Shown in pieces: positions 26,482-36,702 of a stretch of 64,000 nucleotides of DNA. The stretch is taken from the NCBI RefSeq assembly GCF_011516645.4, contig NZ_CP088285.1:1426001-1490000 (forward strand), given 5' to 3'. Source of the DNA: Bradyrhizobium septentrionale (GTDB lineage Bacteria; Pseudomonadota; Alphaproteobacteria; Rhizobiales; Xanthobacteraceae). The notes below the pieces were generated by a model. The model searched no databases and had not been told where the DNA came from. It was given only the letters and a program-made list of their open reading frames with translations. The position numbers and the translations under genes are program-made. Position 1 is the first letter of the stretch. Each line of letters begins with the position of its first letter.

Positions 26482-28530
26482 TCACGCCGCGTCGCGATGC
26501 GCGGCGATGATCTGGTCGGCGGCGCGGCCCGTCACTTCGGCCATGCGGTCGAACTGGCGGGTGAAGGTGCCGGCGCCGGCGGTGGCCGATCGCAGCTCGA
26601 CGATGAGGTCGCCGATCTCGGATTCCGGCATCGTGGCGCGAACGCAATCCCAGCCGCTCCAGCCTTCGCGGGTGTCGAAGCCGAGGATCTGGCCGCGGCG
26701 CGCCGACAGGATCGCGTTGACCTTGGCAGTCGCCTCGTTCGGACAGAATATCTCGACCAGATGGATCGGCTCCAGCAGCACCGGCTGGCACTGCGGCAAC
26801 CCTTCGCTGACACCGACTCGCGCCGCGGTGCGGAACGCGAGATCCGAGGAGTCGACGCTGTGATAGGAGCCGTCGGTCAGCGTGACGTCGAGGTCGATCA
26901 CGGGGAAGCCGAGCGGTCCACGCGCCAGTGCGTCGACGACGCCTTCTTCCACCGCGCCGATATAGTTGCGCGGCACCGCGCCGCCGACCACCTTCTCGTG
27001 GAACTCAAAACCTGTGCCGCGCGGCTTCGGCTTGATGTCGAGCACCACGTCGCCGAACTGGCCGTGGCCGCCGGACTGCTTCTTGTGTCGGCCACGCTGG
27101 GTAATGGCTTTGCGGATGGTCTCCTGATAGCCGATCGCCGGTGGATGCGATTTGACGTTGACGCCGTAGCGGTCCTTCAGCCGCTCCTGCGCCACCCGCA
27201 GATGCATCTCGCCCTGCCCCCACAGCACGGTGTCGTGGGTGCGCGGGTTCTGGATCATCGTCAGCGAGGGATCCTCCTCGTTGAGCCGCAGCAGGGCCTG
27301 GCCGAGCTTGACGTCGTCCTTGCGGTCGGTCGCGGCGATCGAGATCGACAGCACCGCCGCCACCGGCTCGACCTTGACCAGCGAGGCCGGGGCCGTCTTG
27401 CCGCTCGAGACCGTATCGCCGGTCTTGACCGCGTCGAGCTTGCCGAGCGCGACGGTCTCGCCGGCCTCGGCCTGCGGCCGCTTGCTGTCATGCGTGCCCG
27501 AGACCGCGAGGATGCCGGAGATGCGCCCGGTCTCGCCGCTTGAGGATTGCAGCGTCGCGCCGTCGTCAAGCCGGCCCGCAAGCACGCGCGCCAGCGACAG
27601 CTTGCCGCCGTGCTGCAGATGCACGGTCTTGAACACATAGGCCAGCGCGTCCTTCTTATCCTTGACGCCGAGCCTATTGGCAGTATCGGTGACGCCGGGC
27701 GCCTCGTGGCGCAGCGCCTTCATCAGGCGGAGCACGCCGTTCTCGCGGCTCGCCGCACCAAGCAGCACCGGACAGATCAGTCCTTCGCGCAATTCGCGCG
27801 CGAGATCGTCGAACACGGCGTCGCGCGGCGGCCGGATATCCTCCAGCAACTGCTCCATCAGCGCGTCGTCATGATCGGCGAGCTTCTCCAGCATCGAGAA
27901 GCGCGCTTCCTTCTCGCGGTCGAGATTGCCGCCTTCCAGCGCGACCACCTCCGACGGCTTGTGCTCGCGATAGACGAAGGCGCGCTCCAGCGCGAGATCG
28001 ACAAAGCCTTCGATCAGATCGCCGTTCCAGATCGGGATCTGGCGCAACACCAGCGGCACGCGCGAAGCCGGTTGCAGCGTCGCAAGCGTCTCGCGGACCC
28101 GCTTGTTGGCGCGGTCGATCTTGTTCAGGAACAGGAAACGGGGAATCCCGAGCTCCTCGAGCTCGCGCAGGATGATCTGCAGCTGCGGCAGCTTCTTCTC
28201 ATCGGCTTCGCAGACCACGACCGCGGCATCGACCGCCGGCAGCGCTGCGCGCATGTCGTGCGCGAACTCGATCGAGCCGGGGCAATCGATTAAGGTGTAG
28301 CTGTCGCCCATGAAGGTGGTGGTGGCGGCGGTCAGCCCTACGCCCATCTTGTGCTGACGCGCCTCGGGGCTGGCATCGCCGACGGAGGTTCCGGCGTCGA
28401 CGCTGCCGGCAGACTTGATGGCGCCTGTGCGCGCCATGATTGCTTCCAGAAGTGTGGTTTTACCGCTTTGGAAAGGGCCCACCAGTGCGATGCACCGTGG
28501 ACCTCGGGGACTTCTGACGTCTTGTCCCAT
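26482..28530 (-). CDS. Elongation factor G-like GTPase (atypical)
   Basis: A 682-residue protein with the EF-G domain order: GTPase (1 to about 260), domain II barrel, then domains III-V ending in the 'RGQILGFDTREGWSGWDCVRATMPESEI' domain-V region. The P-loop is 'GPFQSGKTTL', not the usual AHxDxGKTT. The switch II motif is DCPGSIEF, where standard EF-G has DxPGH, so the catalytic histidine is replaced by serine. The 'NKID' specificity motif is intact. It therefore belongs to the EF-G-like paralogues rather than the main translocase; a role in translation or stress is possible but not shown. The ATG at 28530 follows GGAGGCGGCA. Confidence 0.82.
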   Translation of the reverse strand: MGQDVRSPRGPRCIALVGPFQSGKTTLLEAIMARTGAIKSAGSVDAGTSVGDASPEARQHKMGVGLTAATTTFMGDSYTLIDCPGSIEFAHDMRAALPAVDAAVVVCEADEKKLPQLQIILRELEELGIPRFLFLNKIDRANKRVRETLATLQPASRVPLVLRQIPIWNGDLIEGFVDLALERAFVYREHKPSEVVALEGGNLDREKEARFSMLEKLADHDDALMEQLLEDIRPPRDAVFDDLARELREGLICPVLLGAASRENGVLRLMKALRHEAPGVTDTANRLGVKDKKDALAYVFKTVHLQHGGKLSLARVLAGRLDDGATLQSSSGETGRISGILAVSGTHDSKRPQAEAGETVALGKLDAVKTGDTVSSGKTAPASLVKVEPVAAVLSISIAATDRKDDVKLGQALLRLNEEDPSLTMIQNPRTHDTVLWGQGEMHLRVAQERLKDRYGVNVKSHPPAIGYQETIRKAITQRGRHKKQSGGHGQFGDVVLDIKPKPRGTGFEFHEKVVGGAVPRNYIGAVEEGVVDALARGPLGFPVIDLDVTLTDGSYHSVDSSDLAFRTAARVGVSEGLPQCQPVLLEPIHLVEIFCPNEATAKVNAILSARRGQILGFDTREGWSGWDCVRATMPESEIGDLIVELRSATAGAGTFTRQFDRMAEVTGRAADQIIAAHRDAA

Positions 28531-28709
28531 TGCCGCCTCCTCGTTTTGGAGCTCGGCCCATGATTGGGTCGGCGACCATTCATGCTCTGCCTGCGTTTCG
28601 CGTTTGGCAAGCGGGAAAACGTCGCTGCGGTGCGGCGTCGTTTAACCATGGCCACGACGGCGGGAATTACCACTATTGTCCGGACGAACGTATCGGGTGC
28701 ACCAGTTCC

Positions 28710-29615
28710 TTAGGCCGGTGCCGCCGCTGTCGCGCGCCAGCGCGTCGCGATGTCGAGCAGGCGCTGCACGGCAGGCGAGACGTCTTCATCACGCCATGCG
28801 ATCGTGAGCGGTGCCATCACCGCCGGTGCGGCAAGCGGAACGTAAGCCACGCCGCGACCGGGCTGCGCGCGTGCCGCGGCCTCCGGAACGAGCGACACGC
28901 CGACACCGGCTGCGATCAGACCGATCGCGGTCTGCAGATGAAGCACCTCCTGCGCCAGACGCGGCGTGAATCCCGCAACCTGGCAGGCGGCCACGATCAG
29001 GCCGGTGACCGACGGCTCCGGCCGCACCGGATAGAGCACGAAGGCATCGTCGGACAATTCGGCGAGCGCAATGTCATCGCGCGCCGCGAGCGGATGCGCG
29101 CGCGGCAACGCTGCGACATAGGGCTCCTCCAGGATGAGGCGCTGGGCAAGCCCCGCTTCGGCGAGCAACGCCGGGCGCACGAAGCCGACGTCGATCCGGC
29201 GCCGCCGCAGCGCCTCGGCGATCTCGGCCGCCAGCATCTCGTCAAGCACGAGCTCGACATCGGGACAGGCGTCGCGATAGCTGCCTATGATATCGGGAAG
29301 GCCGGCAAACATTGCGGAGCCGACGAATCCGATCGCGAGCTTTCCAGCCTGACCGCGGCCGACGCGCCTGGTATCGGCAACCGCGTCCTCGAAACCGGCG
29401 AGCAGCGCACGTGCGCGCGCAAGAAACAGCTCGCCGGCCTCGGTGAGCCTGACAGGACGGCTATTCCGCTGCAGCAGCGTCACGCCGAGCTCGTCCTCGA
29501 GCTGGCGAATTTGCTGGCTCAGCGGCGGTTGCGCGATGTGCAGCCGCTCGGCCGCGCGCGTGAAGTTCAATTCTTCGCCGAGCGCCACGAAATATCTGAG
29601 GTGTCTCAATTCCAT
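28710..29615 (-). CDS. LysR family transcriptional regulator
   Basis: A 301-residue regulator. The N-terminal winged helix reads 'MELRHLRYFVALGEELNFTRAAERLHIAQPPLSQQIRQLEDELG', followed by the linker helix and a periplasmic-binding-like effector domain. The 'LNFTRAAERLHIAQPPLSQQI' core is typical of CatR/BenM-type members that respond to aromatic or small organic acids. The frame runs further upstream, but the ATG at 29615 is the standard family start. It is divergent from the alpha/beta hydrolase gene, with 124 bp between, and probably controls it. Confidence 0.88.
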   Translation of the reverse strand: MELRHLRYFVALGEELNFTRAAERLHIAQPPLSQQIRQLEDELGVTLLQRNSRPVRLTEAGELFLARARALLAGFEDAVADTRRVGRGQAGKLAIGFVGSAMFAGLPDIIGSYRDACPDVELVLDEMLAAEIAEALRRRRIDVGFVRPALLAEAGLAQRLILEEPYVAALPRAHPLAARDDIALAELSDDAFVLYPVRPEPSVTGLIVAACQVAGFTPRLAQEVLHLQTAIGLIAAGVGVSLVPEAAARAQPGRGVAYVPLAAPAVMAPLTIAWRDEDVSPAVQRLLDIATRWRATAAAPA

Positions 29616-29651
29616 TGCGGCGGTATAGCACGGCGGCCCGCGCCTGCGGTC

Positions 29652-29676
29652 ATACGCAATAGCTCTGCTACCGTAT
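29652..29676. promoter_or_regulatory. Candidate LysR binding site
   Basis: ATACG (29652-29656) and CGTAT (29672-29676) form an inverted repeat with a 15-base spacer, in the divergent region between the LysR gene and its hydrolase neighbour. The layout fits a LysR recognition site (T-N11-A class, dyad with long spacer). Inferred from position and symmetry only. Confidence 0.4.
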
Positions 29677-29739
29677 CGAACGAATATTGGACCGGAGAAG
29701 CGAACGCGGACAGCCTGCGGCAAACCACAGGAGGTCGCA

Positions 29740-30666
29740 ATGACGGCGCTGGAAAAGGCTTTCGCGGAAGCGGCCGCGGCAGGCATCACGCAGGAGAAGA
29801 TCGATATCGGCGGCATCAGCGTCAACGTCGCGCGCTTCGGCAAGGGCCCGCCGCTGCTCCTGCTGCACGGCTGGCCGGAGTTCTGGCTGGTGTGGCGTCC
29901 GGTGATGCTGCGTCTCGGCGACCGTTTCGAATTGATCTCGCCGGACCTGCGCGGCTGCGGCGACACCGGCAAGCCGACGGCCGGCCCCGATGCGTCCGCC
30001 ACCGCGGAGCGCCACGCGCTGGATATGTTCGCGGTGATGGATGCGATCGGTCATGACAGGTTCGGCGTGATCGGCGGCGATCTCGGCGCCTACGTCATGC
30101 AGGCGATGTCGCATCGTCAGCCGCAGCGGCTGACGGGTACGCTCTATCTGTGCACGCCCTATCCGGGCCTCGGCAACCGCTACGGCCAGCCCAGTCACCT
30201 GATCGAAGTCTGGTATCAATACTTCCAGCAGCTGCCATGGGCGGCGCAACTGGTCGGAAGCTCGCGCGAGTCATGCCGACTTTATTTCCGCCACTTCCTC
30301 GATCACTGGTCGGGCGACAATTCCGCCGTGTTCGGCGACCTGCTGGAAGCCTATGTCGATAACTTCATGAAGCCCGGCAACATCCAGGGCGGCTTCGACT
30401 GGTATCTCTCGTCGGCACCCAATCGCCGGCGCTGGCTGGAAGGCAGGCTGCCGGCGCAGCCGCGCATCGAAATCCCCTCGCGCTTTCTCTGGGGCCGCCG
30501 CGATCCCTTGATCGCGCCGGAATGGTCGGACCGGCTGAATGAATACTGGACCGAACCTTCGATCAGGTTCGTCGAGGCCGGGCACTATGTCCACGCCGAG
30601 GCGCCCGAGGTGGTTGCCGAAGAAGCCCGCAGCTTCTTCGGCGGAATACAAAACGGTGCAGCTTGA
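29740..30666 (+). CDS. Alpha/beta hydrolase (epoxide hydrolase/haloacetate dehalogenase type)
   Basis: A 308-residue alpha/beta-fold enzyme. The oxyanion region 'LLLLHGWPEFWLVW' contains the HGxP motif of epoxide hydrolases and dehalogenases, the nucleophile elbow is 'GVIGGDLGAYVMQ' (G-x-D-x-G with an aspartate nucleophile), and a late histidine lies in 'EAGHYVHAEAPEVV'. An aspartate nucleophile supports epoxide hydrolase or haloacetate dehalogenase activity rather than esterase. The start at 29740 follows AGGAGGTCGCA. Control by the divergent LysR protein is likely. Confidence 0.85.
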   Translation: MTALEKAFAEAAAAGITQEKIDIGGISVNVARFGKGPPLLLLHGWPEFWLVWRPVMLRLGDRFELISPDLRGCGDTGKPTAGPDASATAERHALDMFAVMDAIGHDRFGVIGGDLGAYVMQAMSHRQPQRLTGTLYLCTPYPGLGNRYGQPSHLIEVWYQYFQQLPWAAQLVGSSRESCRLYFRHFLDHWSGDNSAVFGDLLEAYVDNFMKPGNIQGGFDWYLSSAPNRRRWLEGRLPAQPRIEIPSRFLWGRRDPLIAPEWSDRLNEYWTEPSIRFVEAGHYVHAEAPEVVAEEARSFFGGIQNGAA

Positions 30667-30667
30667 G

Positions 30668-31147
30668 TTAGCGCCCCGGACGTAGCTCCAGACTCTCGAG
30701 GCCGGCGGCGATATTGATGCCGACCTGCCCCTGCAAGCTGAGCGGCTGCAAGGCGATGGTGTTGTCGGAACCGCCGACCAACACGTTACCGCCGACGCCG
30801 ACGCCGAGCGTCGCGCTGCCCTGCGCGCCGGCGTAGTTGCCGGAGAGCGCGCCCGGCCCAAGCTGGGCCACCGGCGCATAGACGCCCCAGGCCAGCGCCG
30901 ACTCCTGGGTGATGCCGAGATCGATGCCGACCTTGCGAATGGTCGCGATGTAACGGTCCTCAGGCGCACCGTCGACGCGCAGCACGCAGCCGAGATTGGT
31001 CACGGAGCCGACGATGAATCCGACGCTCGCGCCGCCGCGGCATTCCAGGATACCGACCTGCACGCGCTGGATCGGCTGTTGGGCGTTGGCGCCAACGATC
31101 GCGAGCGAAGCGAGGGCAGCACCGGCGAGGAGGATGAAGCGACGCAT
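30668..31147 (-). CDS. DUF992 secreted protein, paralogue 1
   Basis: A 159-residue exported protein: signal peptide 'MRRFILLAGAALASLAIVGANA', then the DUF992 domain (PF06186) with 'VQVGILECRGGASVGFIVGSVTNLGCVL' and the C-terminal 'LQPLSLQGQVGINIAAGLESLELRPG'. The family is restricted to alphaproteobacteria and has no known function. It may be periplasmic or cell-surface. The ATG at 31147 has a good upstream AGGTCTCC-side purine run and gives a clear signal peptide. It forms a pair with the gene at 31407. Confidence 0.85.
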   Translation of the reverse strand: MRRFILLAGAALASLAIVGANAQQPIQRVQVGILECRGGASVGFIVGSVTNLGCVLRVDGAPEDRYIATIRKVGIDLGITQESALAWGVYAPVAQLGPGALSGNYAGAQGSATLGVGVGGNVLVGGSDNTIALQPLSLQGQVGINIAAGLESLELRPGR

Positions 31148-31356
31148 GTTGGAGGTCTCCGGCTGAAAGGCGTGACGCGAGCAGAGAACAGAACGGCGCC
31201 GTGTCTGCGGCGCCTGTCGCCTCCTATGCCATAACATCGGATGTACAGCCAGAATTTGCGGTGCTCGGCCACCGATTGTTACGGGATGTGGCGATGTTGC
31301 TATGATCCCGCTGCCGTGCAGAACCTGCCGCGCAAAACACAACAAACGACAGACGC

Positions 31357-31385
31357 AAAAAAAGAGGCCCGCTTTCGCGGGCCCC
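31357..31385 (-). terminator. Rho-independent terminator of the second DUF992 gene
   Basis: GGCCCGC (31366-31372) and GCGGGCC (31377-31383) form a hairpin with a TTTC loop. On the minus strand it is followed by a run of seven T residues. It closes the 31407-31928 gene. Confidence 0.85.
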
Positions 31386-31406
31386 TTTGATCAAACACCG
31401 ACCGGC

Positions 31407-31928
31407 TTAGTGGTGGTGGTGATGACGGTGGTGATGATGACGGCGCGGACCAGCGAGGCGGACCGGCTCGAGATCGATGCCGGCGATGCCGGCCGCGACG
31501 TTGAGGCCGGTCTGGCCCTGCACGCTGATCGGCTGCAGCGCGTAAGCGTTGTTCGGGCCGCCGAACAGGAAGTTACCGCCGGCGCCGAGGCCGACCGAAG
31601 CGTTGACGCCGACGCCGCCGTAGCTGCCGGCGAGCGCACCGCGCGGGAGCTGCGTGGTCGGCGCGCTGACGGCCCAGGCGAGCTGCGTCGTCGCGGTGAC
31701 GCCGAGGTCGAGACCGATCCGCTTCACGGTCGCAACATACGGCTCCGGCCGGCGGGCGTTGGCGCTCTGGAACACGCATTCGAGGCGGGCGACGGAGCCG
31801 ACGACGAAGCCGACATTCTCGCCGCCCTGGCATTGCAGGACCCCGGCCTGAACCTCGGGCGCCGCATTGGCGGTGGCGAACGGCGCCAGCAACGCAAGCG
31901 CTGCAAGGGTGAGAGTCGAAAGTCGCAT
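31407..31928 (-). CDS. DUF992 secreted protein with histidine-rich tail, paralogue 2
   Basis: A 173-residue exported protein with signal peptide ending near 'FATANAAPEV', then a DUF992 domain ('VQAGVLQCQGGENVGFVVGSVARLECVF' pattern). Unlike its neighbour it carries a C-terminal extension ending 'GPRRHHHHRHHHHH', nine histidines in the last 11 residues, a likely metal-binding tail. It is a clear paralogue of the 30668 gene and shares the 'LQPISVQGQTGLNVAAGIAGIDLEP' end. The start at 31928 gives the signal peptide. A strong terminator follows. Confidence 0.85.
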   Translation of the reverse strand: MRLSTLTLAALALLAPFATANAAPEVQAGVLQCQGGENVGFVVGSVARLECVFQSANARRPEPYVATVKRIGLDLGVTATTQLAWAVSAPTTQLPRGALAGSYGGVGVNASVGLGAGGNFLFGGPNNAYALQPISVQGQTGLNVAAGIAGIDLEPVRLAGPRRHHHHRHHHHH

Positions 31929-32120
31929 TTGGTCTGTCTCCGCAAGATGAACTGAATTAGCGCGGCGGACAGAAGGGAAGGCTCGTGTCCAAAACAAGGC
32001 AGTCCGCAAAGACGCCCTAAAAACTTCGCGCGTGTGGCATCGTCGTTCGCGCACACGCGCGTGAAGTGAGCAGGATGTGATTTGACTCGTCGAATTTACC
32101 GGCACGCGATCTCGAGACAC

Positions 32121-32158
32121 AAACAGAAACGCTCCCGCACTTGGTGCAGGAGCGTTTC
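32121..32158 (-). terminator. Terminator of the aspartate aminotransferase gene
   Basis: GAAACGCTCCCGCAC (32126-32140) pairs with GTGCAGGAGCGTTTC (32144-32158), with one mismatch, around a 3-base loop. Downstream on the minus strand are short T-rich runs. It follows the gene at 32183. Confidence 0.7.
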
Positions 32159-32182
32159 CTGAGTTTCGTGAGTTCGGAACGA

Positions 32183-33987
<1,805 letters not shown>

Positions 33988-34638
33988 ATGTACAAGCTCT
34001 ATTCGATGCAGCGCTCTGGCAACAGCTACAAGGTCCGGCTGGCGCTCGCCGTGTTGAACACGCCGTACGAGGCGATCGAGATCGACATCCTGCGCGGCGA
34101 GAGCCGCACTCCGGAATTCCTGGCCAAGAATCCGAGCGGCCAGGTGCCGCTGCTGGAAGTCGACGGCCGCCATCTCGCCGAGTCCAATGCCATCCTCTGG
34201 TACGTTGCGATCGGCACGCCGCTGGCGCCGGAGTCGCGGATCGAGCGCGCCGAGGCGCTGCAGTGGATGTTCTTCGAGCAGCATGCGCTGGAGCCGAACA
34301 TCGGGGCCGCCTATTTCTGGCTATCGCTGGTCAAGGGCGGGCGCGACCTGCAGACGCACGCGCTGGAGGACTGGATGGAGCGCGGCTATGCCGCGCTGCA
34401 GGTGATGGAAAATCACCTCAAGGGGCACGCCTATTTCGCCGCCGACCAGTTCACGGTCGCCGACATCGCGCTCTACGGCTACACCCATGTCGCCGACCGC
34501 TGCGACTTCGACCTCGCGACCTTTCCGTCGGTCCGCGCCTGGCTGAAACGGGTCGAGCAGACCCCCGGATTTGTCTCGATGGATTGGCGGCCCGGGACCG
34601 AGGCCGAGCCTGAGGCCCGCCTCACGGCAGGCGTCTGA
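33988..34638 (+). CDS. Glutathione S-transferase family protein
   Basis: A 216-residue GST. The N-terminal thioredoxin-like domain begins 'MYKLYSMQRSGNSYKVRLALAVL' with the glutathione-binding 'SGQVPLLEVDGRHLAESNAILWYVA', and the helical domain ends 'FPSVRAWLKRVEQTPGFVSMDW'. Serine and asparagine in 'SGNSYK' take the place of the catalytic residue. The ATG at 33988 is chosen over the upstream GTG and ATG in frame because it starts the domain exactly. Substrate unknown. Confidence 0.87.
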   Translation: MYKLYSMQRSGNSYKVRLALAVLNTPYEAIEIDILRGESRTPEFLAKNPSGQVPLLEVDGRHLAESNAILWYVAIGTPLAPESRIERAEALQWMFFEQHALEPNIGAAYFWLSLVKGGRDLQTHALEDWMERGYAALQVMENHLKGHAYFAADQFTVADIALYGYTHVADRCDFDLATFPSVRAWLKRVEQTPGFVSMDWRPGTEAEPEARLTAGV

Positions 34639-34833
34639 ACAACCGGGTCTGAATATCGGGAATAGCGGGGAAACTGCCCAAATGGCGGGCAAAACCCTCG
34701 TCATTGCCGCATTTCTGCCGTTTTCAAAGGGCGCCGCCGCCGCAATCTTGCCGGTGACCACAGGCAGATTTGCTCGGATGTCGCGAGTGATTCGCTCGCG
34801 GCCTGAGGGATTTAGACCCCAAGGATTTAGACC

Positions 34834-35010
34834 ATGACACGGTGGTCCGGCACGGCAGGCTTCGATGGCCGCCCTGCCCCAGTGGCATCGTCCCGGCTGA
34901 CCAACGCGATCGCCGCGTCGCTCGCGCTTGGCGCGCTGACGCTGTGTCTGGTCGTCGCCGTGACGGTGCTGTCGAGCAACATCGGCATGGCAACGGCGTT
35001 CCCGGCGTAA
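34834..35010 (+). CDS. Small single-span membrane protein
   Basis: A 58-residue frame from ATG 34834 to TAA 35008-35010, preceded by an AAGGA site. After 24 polar residues it has one hydrophobic helix ('AIAASLALGALTLCLVVAVTVL') and a short outside tail 'SSNIGMATAFPA'. Its reading frame has GC-rich third positions like real genes here. No family is recognised. A second small membrane protein gene follows 61 bp downstream. Confidence 0.5.
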   Translation: MTRWSGTAGFDGRPAPVASSRLTNAIAASLALGALTLCLVVAVTVLSSNIGMATAFPA

Positions 35011-35071
35011 TCAAGCAATTCCACTTGGCACCTTCATCCGCGGCAAGGCGCGGGAGAGACAGCGGCGCGAC

Positions 35072-35227
35072 ATGTTGAAGACCCCCGTCGGACTGGTGAC
35101 CGTGACGCTGTCGGCGGCAATCCTGCTGGCGGCATCGCTGTTGATCGTGACCGGCACCCAGGGTGAAGACCGCGCGCACCCCGCGCAGCACACGGCGCCT
35201 GCCGCCAGGCAGGCCCCACACGACTAA
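35072..35227 (+). CDS. Small single-span membrane protein
   Basis: A 51-residue frame from ATG 35072 to TAA 35225-35227. The N terminus 'MLKTPVGLVTVTLSAAILL' continues as one hydrophobic helix to about residue 26, followed by a polar tail rich in histidine, alanine and proline. A GGGAGAG site lies upstream, slightly far. The last four bases overlap the end of the convergent DUF486 gene. With the 34834 frame it makes a pair of tiny membrane proteins, probably co-transcribed. Confidence is limited by length. Confidence 0.45.
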   Translation: MLKTPVGLVTVTLSAAILLAASLLIVTGTQGEDRAHPAQHTAPAARQAPHD

Positions 35228-35577
35228 CCCCATTTGTGGAAGATCAGGAACGCGCCGGCGGCGATGAAGGCAAAGCCGAGCGCGTGATTCCAGCCCAGCG
35301 GCTCCTTCAAATACAGCACCGAGAAGCCGGCGAACACGACCAGCGTGATCACCTCCTGCATGGTCTTGAGCTGCGCCGCCGAGTAGACCGCGCTGCCCCA
35401 GCGATTGGCCGGTACCGCAAGCCAGTATTCGAAGAAGGCGATGCCCCAGCTCGCCATGATGACGATGGGGAGCGAGTGATCCTTGAACTTGAGATGGCCG
35501 TACCAGGCGAAGGTCATGAAGACGTTCGAGGCGAACAGCATCAGGATCGGCAACAGCGAAGGCGAAATGGTGGGCAT
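35224..35577 (-). CDS. DMT family protein (DUF486)
   Basis: A 117-residue membrane protein with four hydrophobic helices. The family pattern is clear: 'FASNVFMTFAWYGHLKF', 'IVIMASWGIAFFEYWLAVPANRWG', 'FSAAQLKTMQEVITLVVFAGFSVLYLKEPL' (here 'YSAAQLKTMQEV'), 'LGFAFIAAGAFLIF'. It belongs to the small proteins related to drug/metabolite transporters; function unknown. The frame extends upstream to 35715, but the ATG at 35577 with an AGAGGA site matches the family length. Confidence 0.85.
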   Translation of the reverse strand: MPTISPSLLPILMLFASNVFMTFAWYGHLKFKDHSLPIVIMASWGIAFFEYWLAVPANRWGSAVYSAAQLKTMQEVITLVVFAGFSVLYLKEPLGWNHALGFAFIAAGAFLIFHKWG

Positions 35578-35775
35578 CGATGTCCTCTTGCAAGCAAAGC
35601 ACGCGGTAACCCGCAGGCACGGAACCGGGTTCCATGCCGATCTGCATATCATTTGATTTGAAAGCAGCGAAAGCTGGTTCGGATGGGACAAGGCCACCTT
35701 AACGGTCGGGGCCAAAATCCCGGCGCCATCGCGGCTCTGACGTCAAACTACGGCTTTATCGTTCGTTTGACAGAG

Positions 35776-36603
35776 ATGAGAACGCGCATGCGGTTCGACT
35801 GGCGTGCAATTTCAGGACCGGCCTTGACGGCGATCACGGCGCTCGCCGCCTTCCTGATCGATCGGCTGATCGTCGCCGTTCCCAATCCCGCGCCGCTGTT
35901 CGTCTGCATCGTGGCACTGGCGAGCTCCGTCAGCGGCATCACCTCCGGGTTGATCTCCGCCGCGATCGCGGTCGTCGCCTCGGCACTGTTCTTCCTCGAT
36001 CATCGTGCGCTGCCCGGTTATGACACCGCCGACGTCGCGCGGATGCTGATGCTGGTCGCGACGACGGCCGGCACCGCAGTGATCACCGGGATGCTGCGGC
36101 AGAAATGGATCGATGCCTTTGCCGCGGAGCAGCAGCATCACGCCACCGCGGCCCGGCTCGCCGCCGCGCTCGACCAGGTCGACATCGGCATCGTGCTGCT
36201 CGACGCCGACACCCGCGCCGAATTCATCAACCGCGCCTTCCGGGATTATTTCGCGCTGTCGGATGCGCAGGCCGAGAGCAAGCCGCCGTTCGTCGCGCTG
36301 ATGTATCACGGCCGCGACACCGGCGCCTATGAATTGCCGGAAGACGAACTGAGTGCATTCGTCGCCAAGCGCATCGAGATGATGCGCGCGGGCGATTCCA
36401 CGCCGATCAACCTCAATCTCGCCGACGGCCAGGTGCTGCGCTTCAGCTGCACGGCGTTGCCCGACGGCGGCCGCATGCTGAGCTACACGCCGGTGACGGA
36501 CCTGGTGCGGCACACCGACGATCCCGCCAAGGCCGACGAATACCGGGCGCAGCGCGCCGGGCGCGAACGCCATCTGGCGCAGCTGCTGCGCGCCGCCGAG
36601 TGA
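35776..36603 (+). CDS. Membrane protein with a C-terminal PAS domain, no output domain
   Basis: A 275-residue protein. The first 115 residues contain three to four transmembrane helices in a DUF4118-like arrangement ('PAPLFVCIVALASSVSGITSGLISAAIAVVASALFFLD'-type pattern in pieces). A PAS-like domain follows, from about 130 to 240 ('LDQVDIGIVLLDADTRAEFINRAFRDYFAL'). It ends without a histidine kinase, cyclase or methyl-accepting domain, so it may sense and signal through a partner or be a shortened sensor. The ATG at 35776 is preferred because the upstream part is not membrane-like. Confidence 0.7.
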   Translation: MRTRMRFDWRAISGPALTAITALAAFLIDRLIVAVPNPAPLFVCIVALASSVSGITSGLISAAIAVVASALFFLDHRALPGYDTADVARMLMLVATTAGTAVITGMLRQKWIDAFAAEQQHHATAARLAAALDQVDIGIVLLDADTRAEFINRAFRDYFALSDAQAESKPPFVALMYHGRDTGAYELPEDELSAFVAKRIEMMRAGDSTPINLNLADGQVLRFSCTALPDGGRMLSYTPVTDLVRHTDDPAKADEYRAQRAGRERHLAQLLRAAE

Positions 36604-36702
36604 GGCGCGATCGCGCTCGCAATTGATCCCACACGGCGGCAACGATAGAACGTCGCAAGCGATGCACACGCATCGCGCAACGCAGGCCATCCAGGGATCT
36701 CC

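Noticed and set aside
25669..27543. A plus-strand open frame of over 600 codons opposite aroE, DUF1275 and the EF-G-like gene
   Set aside because: It crosses three well-supported genes and a repeat in antisense and has no protein-like motifs.
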